From: Schistosoma haematobium | Taxonomy: Eukaryota; Platyhelminthes; Trematoda; Strigeidida; Schistosomatidae | Length of the DNA: 64,000 bases | Assembly (NCBI RefSeq): GCF_000699445.3 | Contig: NC_067202.1 | Coordinates: 2,479,929 to 2,543,928 of the forward strand | Reading direction: 5' to 3' | Shown here: one piece after another, positions 1 to 12,219 of the stretch | Position numbering within the stretch: the first letter of the stretch is position 1 | Layout: each line of letters opens with the position of its first letter | Program-made: the position numbers and the translations under genes | The notes under the pieces: model-generated | Told to the model about the DNA's origin: nothing | What the model saw: the letters and a program-made list of their open reading frames with translations, nothing else | Database searches by the model: none

Positions 1-2241
1 TATGCAATGTTATGCACCCACCAATGATAGCAATGACGACGATAAAGATCAACTCTACGAGCGGCTGCAGTCAATCATAGAGAAATGCCCAAGAAAGGAC
101 CTCACCATTCTAATGGGAAATCTAAATGCCAAAGTCGGAATGGACAACACCGGATATGAAGATATCATGGGACGACATGGACTGGGAGAGAGAAACGAAA
201 ATGGAGAAAGATTTGCAAATCTATGTGCATTCAACAAATTGGTCATAGGCGGCACAATATTTTCACACAAGCGTATACACAAGGCTACATAGATCTCACC
301 GGACCACACTACAGAGAACTAAATAGATCATATTTGCATCAGCAAAAAATTCCGAAGTACAATGGAAGATGTGAGAACCAGGAGAGGTGCTGACGTAGCT
401 TCAGATCACCACCTAGATGTGGCCAATTTAAAACTGAAGCTAAAGAAGAACTAGACAAACAGTACTACAAAGGTTCAATACAGCCTTCCTTCGTAATACT
501 GACAAACTCAACTAATCTAAGATAACTTTCAACAACAGGTTCCAAGCCTTACAAGATCTACTGAAGGAAGAAGAAACTACTATGGAGGACAACTGGAAAG
601 GTATCAAAGAAGCATTAACTTCAACGTGCCAAGAGGTTCTGGGCCTAAAGAAACACCATCATAAGGAGTGGATCTCTATAGAAACTCAGGACAAGATCAA
701 AGAAAGGAAGAACAAGAAGGCAGCAATAAACAACAGCCGAACACGAGCAGAGAACGTCCAAGCACAAGCTGAATTCACAGAAGCAAACAAACAAGTGAAA
801 AGGAGCATTAGAACCGACAAGAAGAAGTACGTGGAAGAACTAGCAACGACGGCAGAAAAAGCTGCTAGAGAAGGAAATATGAAACAACTAGATGATACAA
901 CGAAGAAAATAGCAGGGAAATATCGTAAACCAAAGAGACCGGTCAAAGACAAAGAAGGCAAGCCAATCACTGAAATTCAACAACAGCGGAACAGATGGGT
1001 AGAATACTTCGAGGAGCTCCTGAATAGGCCGGCTCCAATGAATCCACCGGACATCGAAGCAGCACACACAGATCTTCTCATGGACGTCAACCCACCAACG
1101 AAGGAAGTAATCAGAATAGCCGTCAGACAAATCAAGAACGGGAAAGCAGCCGGACCCGACAACATACCAGCTGAAGCACTGAAGTCAGACATCAAAGTAA
1201 CTACAAACATGCTTTACCTTCTATTCAAAAAGATTTGGGAGGAGGAACAAGTGCCGATGGACTGGAAAGAAGGGCGCCTTGTCAAGATTCTAAAGAAAGG
1301 AGATCTGAGCAAATGTGAAAACTACAGAGGCATTACACTACTGTCAATACCAGGGAAAGTCTTCAACAGAGTGTTGCTGAACCGGATGAAGGATGCAGTA
1401 GACGCCCAACTTCGAGATCAACAAGCTGGATTCCGTAAGGATCGTCCGTGCACAGACCAAATTGCAACACTACGGATCATCGTCGAACAATCAGTTGAGT
1501 GGAACTCATCACTATACATCAACTTCATTGATTATGAAAAGTCATCTGACAGTGTGGATAGGAGGTCGTTATGGAAACTTCTTCGACACTACGGAGTTCC
1601 TGAGAAGATTGTCAATATTATCTGGAACTCATAAGACGGACTACAATGCAAAGTAGTGCATGGAGGACAGCTGACAGATGCATTCCAAGTAAGGACTGGA
1701 GTCAGACAAGGCTGTTTACTCTCTCCCTTTCTCTTTCTTCTGGTGGTCGACTGGATTATGAAGACCTCGACACCTGAAGGAAAACACGGAATACAATGGA
1801 CAGCTCGGAATCAATTAGACGATTTGGACTTCGCAGATGACCTAGCCCTCCTATCACGTACACACGAACAGATGCAGATGAAGACAGCCAGTGTAGCAGC
1901 AGTCTCTGCATCAGTAGGCCTCAGCATACACAAAGGGAAAACCAAAGTCCTCAAATTCAAAGCGGAAAACAGCAATCCAATCACTCTTGATGGCGAAACT
2001 CTGGAAGATGTAGAGTCCTTCACATACCTAGGAAGCATCATCGACGAACAAGGAGGTTCAGATGCAGACGTAAAGGCGAGGATCGGCAAAGCAAGGGTCG
2101 CATTCCTACAATTGAAGAACATATGGAACTCAAAACAACTGTCAACCAATATCAAAATGAGAATCTTCAGCACGAACGTCAAGGCAGTTCTACTGTATGG
2201 AGCTGAAACTTGGAGAACTACAACAACCACAATCAAGAAAG
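1..2241 (+). mobile_element. RTE-A LINE, 5'-truncated, main part
   Basis: This is an APE-type non-LTR retrotransposon of RTE type. The window opens inside the endonuclease: residues QCYAPTND and LMGNLNAKVG are typical of this fold, but the catalytic GDLN reads GNLN here. A stop (TAG where sister copies suggest Trp) at about 291 and frame breaks between 292 and 582 damage the linker. From 582 the reverse transcriptase reads well. The copy is cut at 2241 by an LTR element and resumes at 5867 in the sense that joins its protein. RTE type is inferred from the protein motifs and the TAAG-repeat tail at the 3' end. Confidence 0.88.
582..2241 (+). pseudogene. Reverse transcriptase of RTE-A, one internal stop, interrupted
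   Basis: The frame runs from 582 and is one frame on both sides of a single stop (TAA, 1632-1634), so one point change broke it. Visible motifs in order: a basic linker, GKAAGPDNIPAEAL, YRGITLLSIPGKVF, DQQAGFRKDRPCTDQI, motif A altered to FIDYEKSSDSVDR (usually AFDSVDR), RTGVRQGCLLSPFLF, and the catalytic LDFADDLALLS. The polymerase Asp pair is intact, so the copy is damaged but not old. The reading continues across the LTR insertion into 5863-6243. The copy is non-functional because of the stop, the insertion and the missing 5' end. Confidence 0.88.
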
Positions 2242-2658
2242 TGTAGTGGCATTGGACAATAGCCACACAATCCACAAAGCTGTGAACACGAGACTACTCA
2301 GAAAATAGATATTCAATATTTAACGCGGAGAAATACCTAACAATGGAGAAGGCGCGGAGAATGAATAGAATGGACTGGAGTTGATCGAGTGGCATGGCTC
2401 GGCCATGCAGGCGTGGTCTCTGCTGAATGTTACCTTATATCTTCTATTCATATTAAATATATTGTTCCTTCTCTAGCCTAACCTTGTTCTACATCATGTA
2501 TTGGTAATTGATGCGATACAGTGAGTTGGTGTAGTCGATGGTGTGACTTCCACGTAAGATCTTATAGATTAGGCAGTTATATCATGACAAATCTACAAAT
2601 TTAGGATTAGGTCTATTATTAGAGCAGTACTAATATCGTAGTGGACCATAGTTCAACA
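2242..2658 (+). repeat. 5' LTR
   Basis: Direct copy of the 417-bp terminal repeat, from TGTAGTGGCATTGG to CATAGTTCAACA. It differs from the right copy at three sites by eye. Confidence 0.92.
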
Positions 2659-2659
2659 T

Positions 2660-2672
2660 TGGTGAGTCCAAC
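2660..2672 (+). other. Probable primer-binding site
   Basis: TGGTGAGTCCAAC starts 1 nt after the left LTR. Starting with TGG, the complement of a tRNA CCA end, is what a minus-strand primer site needs. The priming tRNA was not identified. Confidence 0.55.
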
Positions 2673-5432
2673 TAAAGAAACGCAACCTATTATTATTAAT
2701 CCTTATTTCCACTTCAACTTTCTCGATCGATTTTATATTTATGTTAACCCTGTATTCTAATAGTCCTCTGATTAATGCTCACATGCATTATCGTAATGTT
2801 ATATTGATTAGTCCTCATGACAAACTAGCTCAATCGATAATAAAAACTGGTCGTCTATATTAACTAATTAGCTTTGATGGTTTGTTAACAAGCTGTAATA
2901 GCATTTACATGCTTCAGCGACATAGTCTTGTTTAAACATCAAGCTCTAGCAAATATGACCTGTAAATAGCGTAAATATACATTGACTAACTGCGATCAAG
3001 GAATAAATAGTTATATGAACCTAATTCTCAGTGTTTCCTCACTTAACACCTCATTCTGTTTTAAACTATGCACTATCCTGCAATATCTTTTCTTCCGACC
3101 ACTGCCTGCCTAATTTCATATTTTCGAGTTCCATTGCCAAACAACTGCAAAAACATACGGTGAGTTTCAGATGGCTCGTTCAATAACAACTACATAATTA
3201 TCTGGATTCATTCAACTGTTCTGATCCGAGCAAGTGACAAAAACCTCAACAGCATCAAGCACCCTGGAATTAATTGCCATACTGCATGTTTTATTCTGGA
3301 TACTTTTGGATCATTACTACTCCTCACGAATGGCGTTATATATGTCGTCCACTGAATAATATAATTTTCAAAAATAATCCAGGCGAGTTTAACTATTTTA
3401 CTGGACGATTTTCTTTGTACTTAACATGTATATGTTTTCCAGTTGCTTGTGCCATATATTTGTCAGTGTCTCTAGGCTAAATGCAGGAATTTCTCATGAA
3501 AAGTTTATAATGCGTTACATTCCTGCTTGAAGTTTCATAAGCAGTCTTGACTTTAAAATCACTTTTCCTGGTCATGTTCATTATTTTTAAATTGTCATAT
3601 ACGTCAAGAACCTGCATGTTAACCTCACCCACACACGCGTTGCACTATATCTTCATGTCTTCTAAATTTAGAAATCATCTGAATCGTCTTTAATATTTAT
3701 CAGTAAATCCATCATAGTCGTTGTTGCTAATCGTATTTGGGTTTATGAATTGGTTTATCATATTAGCAGCCTAAAATGCGAACATAGTTTAGATAATAAG
3801 ATTAAAAATTTAGGTACTATCAACTGCACTAGTAAAATAACTAAATCCTCAGGTAGCTGTCGGCTAAACAAACGTTTAAAATCAAAACTCCGTAGCCTAC
3901 TAGAATTAACACTAAACGAATATTTCTGAATTGAAATTTATAATTAAATTAGGCGTCTCGAATTCTTTAACGTTATAAATTTCTGATGATTTCGAATCAC
4001 CTAAAGCAACAATACCTATTTTTCCACTGACTAATCCTCAATCAACACTATAACTAGTTAAATTTAATAGTTTCAGGATATCGTCATAAAGCATTGTCAT
4101 AACTTGACAATCACGTAATATGACTGATAAAATTAATGAAACTATTAACGAAATCGGTCAACAAATTGACTTATAATTACCATTAAATGGTGTTGTTTTC
4201 TTGGTATCTTCATCCATCACAGATGATTACAGTATGTTTCTCTATCAGTTGCTCATTCAGTAAATATCTCAAAATCTTGTCAGTCTAATTGATGGTTTAG
4301 CGACACAATCATGCATGCAAATAATCAGTATAAGCAGTCGAGCAAATCTCCTGCAAACTGAAAACATCAATGTCGAATTTACCCCAACACTGACTAAGGT
4401 TCAAGCCATTATCATAGACATGAGTTGGGAGTGTACTCCCCCTGGTTACAACTTATGTTCTCCCTGATAATCACATGAGCATCACTCACTATTAATCATC
4501 TTGTAAAAACTTATTTAGCTAAATACATCTTGCAGCACCACATCACTTCGTAATATGACACAGGCCTAACTGATTTTAATAACTTATAACCACTATATCT
4601 CAATTAAATCGTATTCCGCCTTATGATGAACTGCATACTTGCAACTAACTTGTATGCCCAATCAGCCAGCAAGTATAAATATAAATAAATAGTCTGCCGC
4701 AGATCAGAACATTGAGTCCAGAGCATGTCTCTTACGAATACACTCATGTTTAACGATTTGTTTCTAGCTATCTGTCTAAAATTCATATAATTATCACTCA
4801 TGTATTTCAATTTTATTTTGATAACCATTCATGTGTATTAGTAGTATTACTAAATTCTATCACGGTCAAGTAAAAATGAGGTTGAGAAAATCTCCCCGTA
4901 ACTAAATAAACCGTATCAAACTAACTAGAACACTAGTTGGAATTCTTCTCCACGGTATACTTTTGTTCCTTCAGTTAGCCTACTAATACAGATGCAATTG
5001 GAATTCAACTCATATGGACAACTTACCGGCATAATCGTTATTTGATTTCATAATTTAAACCAAAACTAATACCAATATTAACATTTCTACAATATTCATC
5101 ACTTTAATATTTCTAAACACAAAATACTTACTACCTATACGTTAAGTTATTAACCAGCGGCTATTAACACGCATCATTTTATTATTATTATTATTGTAAC
5201 CCCATTTTTTATAGCTCAAATAATCTTCACCCAAATTTTCATTTCAAGCGTTTTAGGCATGAAGGAAGATATTTTAAAATTATTACATGTATTTCCCGAC
5301 CAGATGCTGCCGCTTTCTTTTTGATTTATCTTTCAGCTTACCAATACCCGGAGGATTCTTACTATTCTTGGTAACCTCCGGCGCGCGACGATCCTATCCA
5401 ATTTGGTATCGAACCAACATCACGTTGATTCT
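2673..5432 (+). other. Non-coding interior of the LTR element
   Basis: 2.8 kb of AT-rich DNA. No convincing protein frame is seen on either strand. Close to the right LTR, at about 5403-5425, a - strand stretch reads GGTTCGATACC, which resembles a pol III B box or a tRNA T-arm. No matching A box was recognised. Confidence 0.6.
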
Positions 5433-5445
5433 GGTGGGAGAGTAG

Positions 5446-5862
5446 TGTAGTGGTATTGGACAATAGCCACACAATCCACAAAGCTGTGAACACGAGACTA
5501 CTCAGAAAATAGATATTCAATATTTAACGCGGAGAAATACCTAACAATGGAGAAGGCGCGGAGAATGAATAGAATGGACTGGAGTTGATCGAGTGGCATG
5601 GCTCGGCCATGCAGGCGTGGTCTCCGCTGAATGTTACCTTATATCTTCTATTCATATTAAATATATTGTTCCTTCTCTAGCCTAACCTTGTTCTACATCA
5701 TGTATTGGTAATTGATGCGATACAGTGAGTTGGTGTAGTCGATGGTGTGACTTCCACGTAAGATCTTATAGATTAGGCAGTTATATCATGACAAATCTAC
5801 AAATTTAGGATTAGGTCTATTATTAGAGCAGTACTAATATCGTAGTGGACCATAGTTCTACA
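5446..5862 (+). repeat. 3' LTR
   Basis: Right 417-bp LTR, TGTAGTGGTATTGG to CATAGTTCTACA. The preceding purine-rich GGTGGGAGAGTAG (5433-5445) is the likely polypurine tract. Confidence 0.92.
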
Positions 5863-6246
5863 AAAGTACAAGTATTTCTAAATAGCTGTCTACGCAAGTC
5901 ACTCACCATCCATTGGCCGGATACCACCAGCAATAGCCTCCTGTGGGAGAGAACAAACCAACTTCCAGCTGAAGAAGAAATTAGGAAAAGACGATGGAAA
6001 TGGATAGGACATACATTACGCAAATCGTCAAACTGCATCACGAGGCAAGCCCTAACTTGGAATCCTGAAGGGAAGCGAAAAAGAGGAAGGCCAAAGAACA
6101 CATTGCGTCGGATAATAGAAGCAGATATGAAAACGATGAATTACAACTGGACGGAGCTAGAAAGGATTGCCCAGGACAGGGTTGGATGGAGAATGCCGGT
6201 GAGCGGCCTATGCTCCTTCACGAGGAGTAACAGGCGTAAGTAAGTA
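5863..6246 (+). mobile_element. RTE-A LINE, 3' part after the LTR insertion
   Basis: Starts with the AAAG duplication and continues the RTE-A protein: [55 protein letters not shown], ending near RSNRRK at 6243. The same C-terminal block occurs at 29525-29893 and, antisense, at 63473-64000. The LINE ends in GTAAGTAAGTAA (6236-6247), the short-unit tail expected for RTE elements. Confidence 0.85.
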
Positions 6247-6247
6247 A

Positions 6248-8160
6248 TACACATGGTACGTGTGTCATATCGCTGGCTCAAAGCAGACTAGATTTGATAT
6301 TTTTAAGGGCATATGTATCCGGTATATTAAACACAACTGTGTTGCTAGATCGTCTTATTCTTTCAAATATCTCTTATGCAACACGATCTAAGAAATTACT
6401 TATTGCATTCATTTGACCTGGGTTCTCTGTGAGGTTGGGGTTGATGAGATACTTAAGCGGATTGAGAATGATCACGTCAACTTGTAACTTCTTTATAGCA
6501 CCCATATGGTTGCAGTTGCGATTACCAACAGAGTCTTCAACATATCTGGAATGGAAACAACGGGTAAAAGCTTGTCTGCTCCCGGATGAACGGAGTAGCT
6601 CGTTTCGCTAAAACTGTCGGAAATCGTGTCAGTAATAATGTTAGATTGTGTCATTTTCCTACGTTTGGCTGGACGCCAAGAAGCAGGGGTCCTCATATCC
6701 TCTTGTGGCACGATAAGAAAGTGCATGAATTGAACAGAATGTTGGAAATAAAAATGGGTGAAATAATCAATGCTGAGGGCATATTAAGTAGACTCGATAT
6801 CAACTACCTCAAGAAATTACTGATAGGTTTCTGTATGGCGGAGTGTACAAAAGTATATGGGTAACATTTTATTGTAATCTCCATCAAAATATTCAAACAG
6901 CTTTCCCAGTGATTTTAACTTGTCAAAAATGGGTTTTAAGTTCACGCGACCTGGCAGAGTATATATGGTACGAAACTTTAACGGCTTCATCCCTTAAATT
7001 CTTGTGTTCGTTAATGATCATGGTCTTTACTGTTTCTTCATTTAAATATTCCATCATTTTTTTGGGGTTCGACTAAGTCGATCTTGAAAAATGTGAATAC
7101 ACAACGTTGATGACGCTACATTCATCCAGAACAGGACACAAGATATTCAATATATGAGTCCTAATAACACTCATATTCTAATGTGCAAGACCCTTTCCGC
7201 AGTTTCTATGACCAGTCTGTCTTATAACATACCAACCTGGGTAACTTATTACAGTGATTCCTGTAGTATTCGTAATGATTTGATCTTGCCTGTAAACTGG
7301 CCTACCTCGTGTAACATATTGTTATTTTGAAATCAAATATCGTTATTATCATGAACTTCGGAGCGGGCAAAATAAGTCTGATGTGCGCAAAAAATGATTG
7401 ACAACAGGAGCTATATGTGCATGGATCAATCAGAACAATCTGAACAGAAAGGCGGAATCCAATTAAACATCACTTGGCAGGCCCCTAGTAACAAGCAAAG
7501 TGAAAATTTTCACTCTCCACCTTGTTCATATCTCACACAGATTTCTTTCTATTAAAACCAATTCGCTTGTCTTAGTATCAAAACAATGTGTTCCAAACTT
7601 TCTCGGTTTACATGTAAATCGGAGTTTCGAAAATACTTCGATTTTTGTCATCTTTGTCTGTATTTTTAATGAACAAAATGATTAACGTGTTCTTGGTAGT
7701 AGACAGACTGAGTATTTGTAAATACTAATTGAGAACGATCACTTGGCTTTATTTTTCCATAATTTGGCTAAATTCCGATGACTATTTGCCTACCATTACC
7801 AGATAATAATTGAACTATCCCTGCTAAGTTTTCAGCAAACTGCTCTGTGAAGTCAGACACCATGAATGGACTTAGGGTGGATGTTTATATTATATACACC
7901 TCAAACATACCCATCCCTTGCTTGAAAATATCACCCAGGTCAAAATGCAACTGATTGTGGATCGGAAAATAGGCCCAAACCACTTTTCTGATATTATCGT
8001 TCATACTAGATGCAGGCAATTTCATATCAAGAATGGTAACACAAGGTGAGGAGGATTTTATAGGGTTTAGTAAGTGGCGAAATTTGTCAAATATCTCTTC
8101 TGATTTTTTTTGAAAAAGCCGAATAATATTGTCATGTAAACTGTAATATATATAAAGGAT
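6248..8160. other. Unassigned sequence
   Basis: No repeat of this window and no recognisable gene. Short open stretches on the + strand at 6429-6611, 6586-6864 and 6843-7076 have no motif I know and lack a consistent frame. They could be remnants of an unknown coding region. Confidence 0.4.
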
Positions 8161-8162
8161 GG

Positions 8163-9314
8163 AGATATACCGGTCGACAAACAAGAGCGTGCGACGGACT
8201 CAAAAATAGGGATGTCGATAAGTATACCATCGATGGAGCATCCATCAACACTAATGACGACGTGTCGAGGCTCAGCACCATCATCACGTCGACGGTACTA
8301 GACTCCCTAAGCAAACTCGGGTCTCCCAGCTCAGGGTCCCTGAACACAACAGTGGTTCCCAAAAACCTTGTAGGTGATTCGACCCACGTTAAGAGGGCCC
8401 AAAAGAACCAGGCATCACCGCCTAAGCCGAGCAACCCAAGTGTTGCTGCACGGAAAATAAGTGGGGATTTGGTCGCACAGTCTACCCCCAAGACTGTTCG
8501 TCCGGTCAATAAAGAGCCCAAGACTCAAAAACGCACACTGACCTCCAAACAACAAGTTATTAAACCTGAACCCATCGTGAAACCTGGTAAATTAACAACA
8601 GTTCGTGACGATTCTCTCATTATCATGAACCTCGTTTACAATCCTGGCCTTCCTCTCAGTCTGCAGGACAAAAACGACAGGATGCTCTGGGGTGAATTGA
8701 ACAAGAAGCTCGAACTTCCTAGAATAGAGCCTTTGACGGTCACCCGGCTCACTCGAGGAAAGGATTCTAAGCATCTAAATCACCCGAGGCTTCTCCGAGT
8801 AACACTTAAGAATGCTACCGACGTAGAGGACGTCTTGCTAGCAAGTCACTTGCTAAAATCAGATGGTAACGTGAGAATATTGCCCGACATACCGTACTCT
8901 GAGCGCAATATCATACGAAACATCCCTAGAGAATCTCGCGAGAAGTTTTTCCGCGAAAGAAACATAATTGTTCAAGGTATACCGGAAAATGCAGACCCTA
9001 CTCAATCAAATTCTGACATCAGGGAATGGAAATTCATCAAACAGTCCTTGAGGCTCAAACACATACTGACTCAACATGTGACTAGACTAGCCAAGAAGGA
9101 CGGTGATCCTAGACCCCGTCTAATGAAGATAACCTTCCCATCTTCCCACATGGCGGCTGCAGTTCTGGAAGCATTTCGTGCCAACAGACGTCGATTGCCA
9201 CCTGGAATACACATGCACCCGGATAGGCCATACGAAGCTAGGACCAAGAACAAAGGCAAGTTGGAGCTGACCATTCCACTTGTGGACTGTCTAAATGATA
9301 AAAAAAACGTGTAA
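8163..9314 (+). CDS. CR1-type ORF1 protein (5' incomplete)
   Basis: Open to a TAA at 9312. No in-frame ATG is available near the left end, so the true start is missing; residue numbers here count from the codon at 8262. The first ~110 residues are Ser/Thr/Pro/Lys-rich and probably disordered. Two similar blocks follow: about residues 116-215 (DDSLIIMNLV .. VTRLTRGKD .. PRLLRVTLKN .. ILPDIPYSER) and about 233-330 (ERNIIVQGIPE .. VTRLAKKDGD .. PRLMKITFPS .. MHPDRPYEAR). Each matches the layout of the RRM-like nucleic-acid-binding domain common in CR1 and L1 ORF1 proteins, so the domain seems duplicated. A nucleic-acid chaperone role is inferred from the family. Confidence 0.72.
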   Translation, partial: RYTGRQTRACDGLKNRDVDKYTIDGASINTNDDVSRLSTIITSTVLDSLSKLGSPSSGSLNTTVVPKNLVGDSTHVKRAQKNQASPPKPSNPSVAARKISGDLVAQSTPKTVRPVNKEPKTQKRTLTSKQQVIKPEPIVKPGKLTTVRDDSLIIMNLVYNPGLPLSLQDKNDRMLWGELNKKLELPRIEPLTVTRLTRGKDSKHLNHPRLLRVTLKNATDVEDVLLASHLLKSDGNVRILPDIPYSERNIIRNIPRESREKFFRERNIIVQGIPENADPTQSNSDIREWKFIKQSLRLKHILTQHVTRLAKKDGDPRPRLMKITFPSSHMAAAVLEAFRANRRRLPPGIHMHPDRPYEARTKNKGKLELTIPLVDCLNDKKNV

Positions 9315-9439
9315 AGGACAGGGCCTACCAACTCGGCAAACCTCATATAGGTGGGCTACCTGTCCACTCACATAAGGCTCATACAGAAAAACAGGACGAA
9401 ACTCACGCGTTCCAAATTGAAAGCATAAACTGCTTATAT

Positions 9440-12219
9440 ATGAACGCCGCGAGTCTACCAAACAAACTGGATGAACTACGTGAACTTAGCAACGCTAATA
9501 AGGTCCATCTGATAGGAATATCTGAGACCTGGATACCTTCTCAGTTCTCGGATCAAGAGTTAGCATTACCTGGGATGACTTTGTTCCGCAACGACAGAAA
9601 AACAGGAATTGGGGGCGGAGTAGCCATATACATAAGTTCTTGCTTGGAGGTGCACCAAGTTCACAACCCCGAGTTTAACAATCTTGAGGAATCCATATGG
9701 TGCTCTGCAAGATTGTCTAGTACTTCGAGGTGTCTAGTCGGAGTCATTTACAGGAAGCCAACTGCCGACATCGAGTACGATAGTCGTATGCTGGAAGGAC
9801 TATCCCTCTCTACCCGTCTCGGTTTCACACACATCCTGATTCTAGGGGACTTTAATCTCCCTAGAGTCAACTTCGCGGAACACACGTACACTGGAGGTGA
9901 AAACCCAACTGAAGCTCGGTTCTTCGACCTCATCGATGAGTTGGGCTTATATGAAAATGTGAGGTCGGCAACTCGTTGGAGAAACAGTCAGACACCATCG
10001 CGCTTAGACTGTGTATTCACTAACGAAGAATTCCTAGTCGACAACCTCTCAATCCTGGCTCCTCTGGGAAAGAGCGATCATGCCGTCATAGCCTTCAGTT
10101 TTGTCAGCAAAACTAAGCTAAGGTATCCCAACAATAATTTGCGTTGGAATTTTAAACGGCTGAATGTGCCAGCTCTACATGACTATCTACAACAGGTGGT
10201 TTGGGATGTTAACCCTCAACTCGATGTGGATGGTCATTGGGACTTTTTACTGCACACGCTCTTATGTGCTACAGACCATTCAGTTCCTCAAACGGTTCCA
10301 AAAAGCTGCAAGCCACCTACAGTAATCAAGAACCGTACCCTTCGCCTGCTAAGCCGCAAAAGGCACTGTTGGGCGGAATACAAGCGAACTAATAACGATG
10401 AAGCGTATAGGCAATATAAACATATAAGGAACATATGCACGAAGGCTATAAGAGAAGATGGGCTTCAGTACCAAACAAAGCTTATGGACAAATTCGCCTC
10501 TAACCCTAGAAGCCTATTCCGTTATGCAGCCTCTCTTCGTCAAGCCAAAACAGGAGTTTCTCAACTGCTAGGTCTTAACGGCCCGACCAACAACGATGGC
10601 GACGCCGCTAACCTCCTGGCGGCACATTACTCTCAAACATTTCAACCGGCCGACATCAACTTTACTGACGACAGTTTCATCTGCAATTCCACAGGACGTT
10701 CCGAAGTGGACCTAAGCGCTTACTTGGTGTTCCGGAAATTGCAGCACTTAAGACTAGATACTTCTCCTGGCCCGGATACGGTTCACCCTGCCATACTGAG
10801 GGAGGCAGCCTCAATCCTGGCAACGCCGCTTAGCGTGATGTTTTCACACTCGCTTAGCCGAGGCAAATTACCGGAAAATTGGAAGTTGGTTCACATCACA
10901 CCAATTTTCAAAGGAGGTCGACTCAATGAACCTCCAAGTTATCGACCGGTGGCTCTTCTGTCATTACCTTCAAAACTCATGGAGTCCCTGATGTGCGACG
11001 GTTTAAACGACTATCTACTGTCCTTAAATTTCTTCTCACCCCAACAGTATGGTTTCAGGAAGGGTTACTCTTGTATAACCAACCTGCTGACTTCAGTGGA
11101 CAGATGGACAAGCATCCTCGACCGCAAGGGAAAGGTTGATATCATTTACCTTGATTTCTCAAAAGCTTTTGATAAGGTTAACCACTTGTGTCTTATCAAT
11201 AAGCTCAAACGACTAGGTATCAAACCACCTCTAATCGATTGGCTTACTTCATACCTAAAAAATCGGCACTTTAAGGTTAGGGTTAATTTCACTTTATCTC
11301 AGGCTATGGAATGTCCTAGTGGGTTCCCCCAGGGCTCAGTACTAGGGCCTCTTCTCTTCTTGATCTACATAAATGATCTTCCTCAACAGGTAACGTCAGA
11401 CTTATTACTTTTTGCCGACGACGTGAAAATTTGGAGAGAGATACGCAACCAAGACGATATACAGTTACTTCAGGAGGATCTGACTCGACTTCAAAGTTGG
11501 GCAGACGATAACGGACTTACCTTTAACACTTCAAAGTGTAAAGTAGTCCATCTGCGACATGTCGCAAACTACAGTTACAACTTAGGAAACTCCTCTCTAG
11601 TAGTATCCCAAGTCGGAAAAGATTTAGGAGTCCTGGTGCCCCATGATTTAAAGTCTTACGCTAACTGTGACAAAAATGCCTTCTGAGCAAACCTTGCACT
11701 GGTAACGTTGAAGCGCATTTTTGGACAGTTTGACGGACGAACTTTCCACACAATCTTCAATAGTTTCATCCGTCCCCATCTAGAGTACGGAAACATAGTA
11801 CTCCCCCCTCACTCCAAAAGGACAAGGTCACTTTGGTGCATATCCAACGGCGAGCCACGAAATCAGTTCGAGGACTCAAATCTAAGCCTTACGAAGAACG
11901 CCTCCGTTCACTAGACCTTTACCCATTAGAATATAGGCGTCTTAGAGGTGATTTATTAATGGCTTATAGTATTCTTAACACTTCTGGACATCCTCTTAAA
12001 CACCTACTTAAGCTTAGTTCGAATAATAACTTAAGGGGTAACACCCAGAAACTGGAAACACAACACAGCAAGACGGAATGTAGACATAACTTCTACTCCT
12101 TAAGAGTTGTCAAAAGCTGGAATTCGCTGCCGGCCGAGCTAGTCCAAGCGACTTCTCAGGAGTCCTTCAAGAGGCAACTTGACCTATTCTTAAGGACCAA
12201 GGACAGCATCACACTATGA
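9440..12219 (+). pseudogene. CR1-type ORF2: APE endonuclease and reverse transcriptase
   Basis: About 925 codons. Endonuclease: MNAASLPNKLDEL, GISETW (metal-binding Glu), GDFNLPR, and GKSDHAVIAF (catalytic His). RT: SYRPVALLSLPSKLMESL, QQYGFRKGYSC, motif A LDFSKAFDKVNH, motif B GFPQGSVLGP, motif C LLFADDVKIW, then the CR1-like C-terminal block ([30 protein letters not shown]). Only two lesions are seen: a TGA at 11684-11686 that is in frame with sequence on both sides, and one frameshift near 11830-11840, after which the protein continues in another frame to 12219. All catalytic residues remain, so this was recently active. Confidence 0.86.

Larger units (their letters stand above)
2242..5862 (+). 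mobile_element. Non-autonomous LTR retrotransposon (LARD-like)
   Basis: Two direct repeats of 417 bp (2242-2658 and 5446-5862) begin TGTAG and end TACA or AACA, and bound 2,787 bp of internal DNA. The host site is duplicated: AAAG at 2238-2241 and 5863-5866. Removing the element rejoins the RTE-A protein without loss. A primer-binding-like TGGTGAGTCCAAC lies 1 nt inside the left LTR, and a purine-rich GGTGGGAGAGTAG precedes the right LTR. The internal part has no frame above about 74 codons and no gag, protease, RT or integrase motif. It would therefore depend on a partner for its proteins. I compared the LTRs by eye and count three differences, which suggests recent insertion. Confidence 0.92.

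Noticed and set aside
1811..2275. 154-codon - strand frame opposite RTE-A RT
   Set aside because: Antisense shadow of the RT, and it runs into the LTR.
8132..8521. 129-codon - strand frame opposite ORF1
   Set aside because: Shadow of the CR1 ORF1 frame; no motif.
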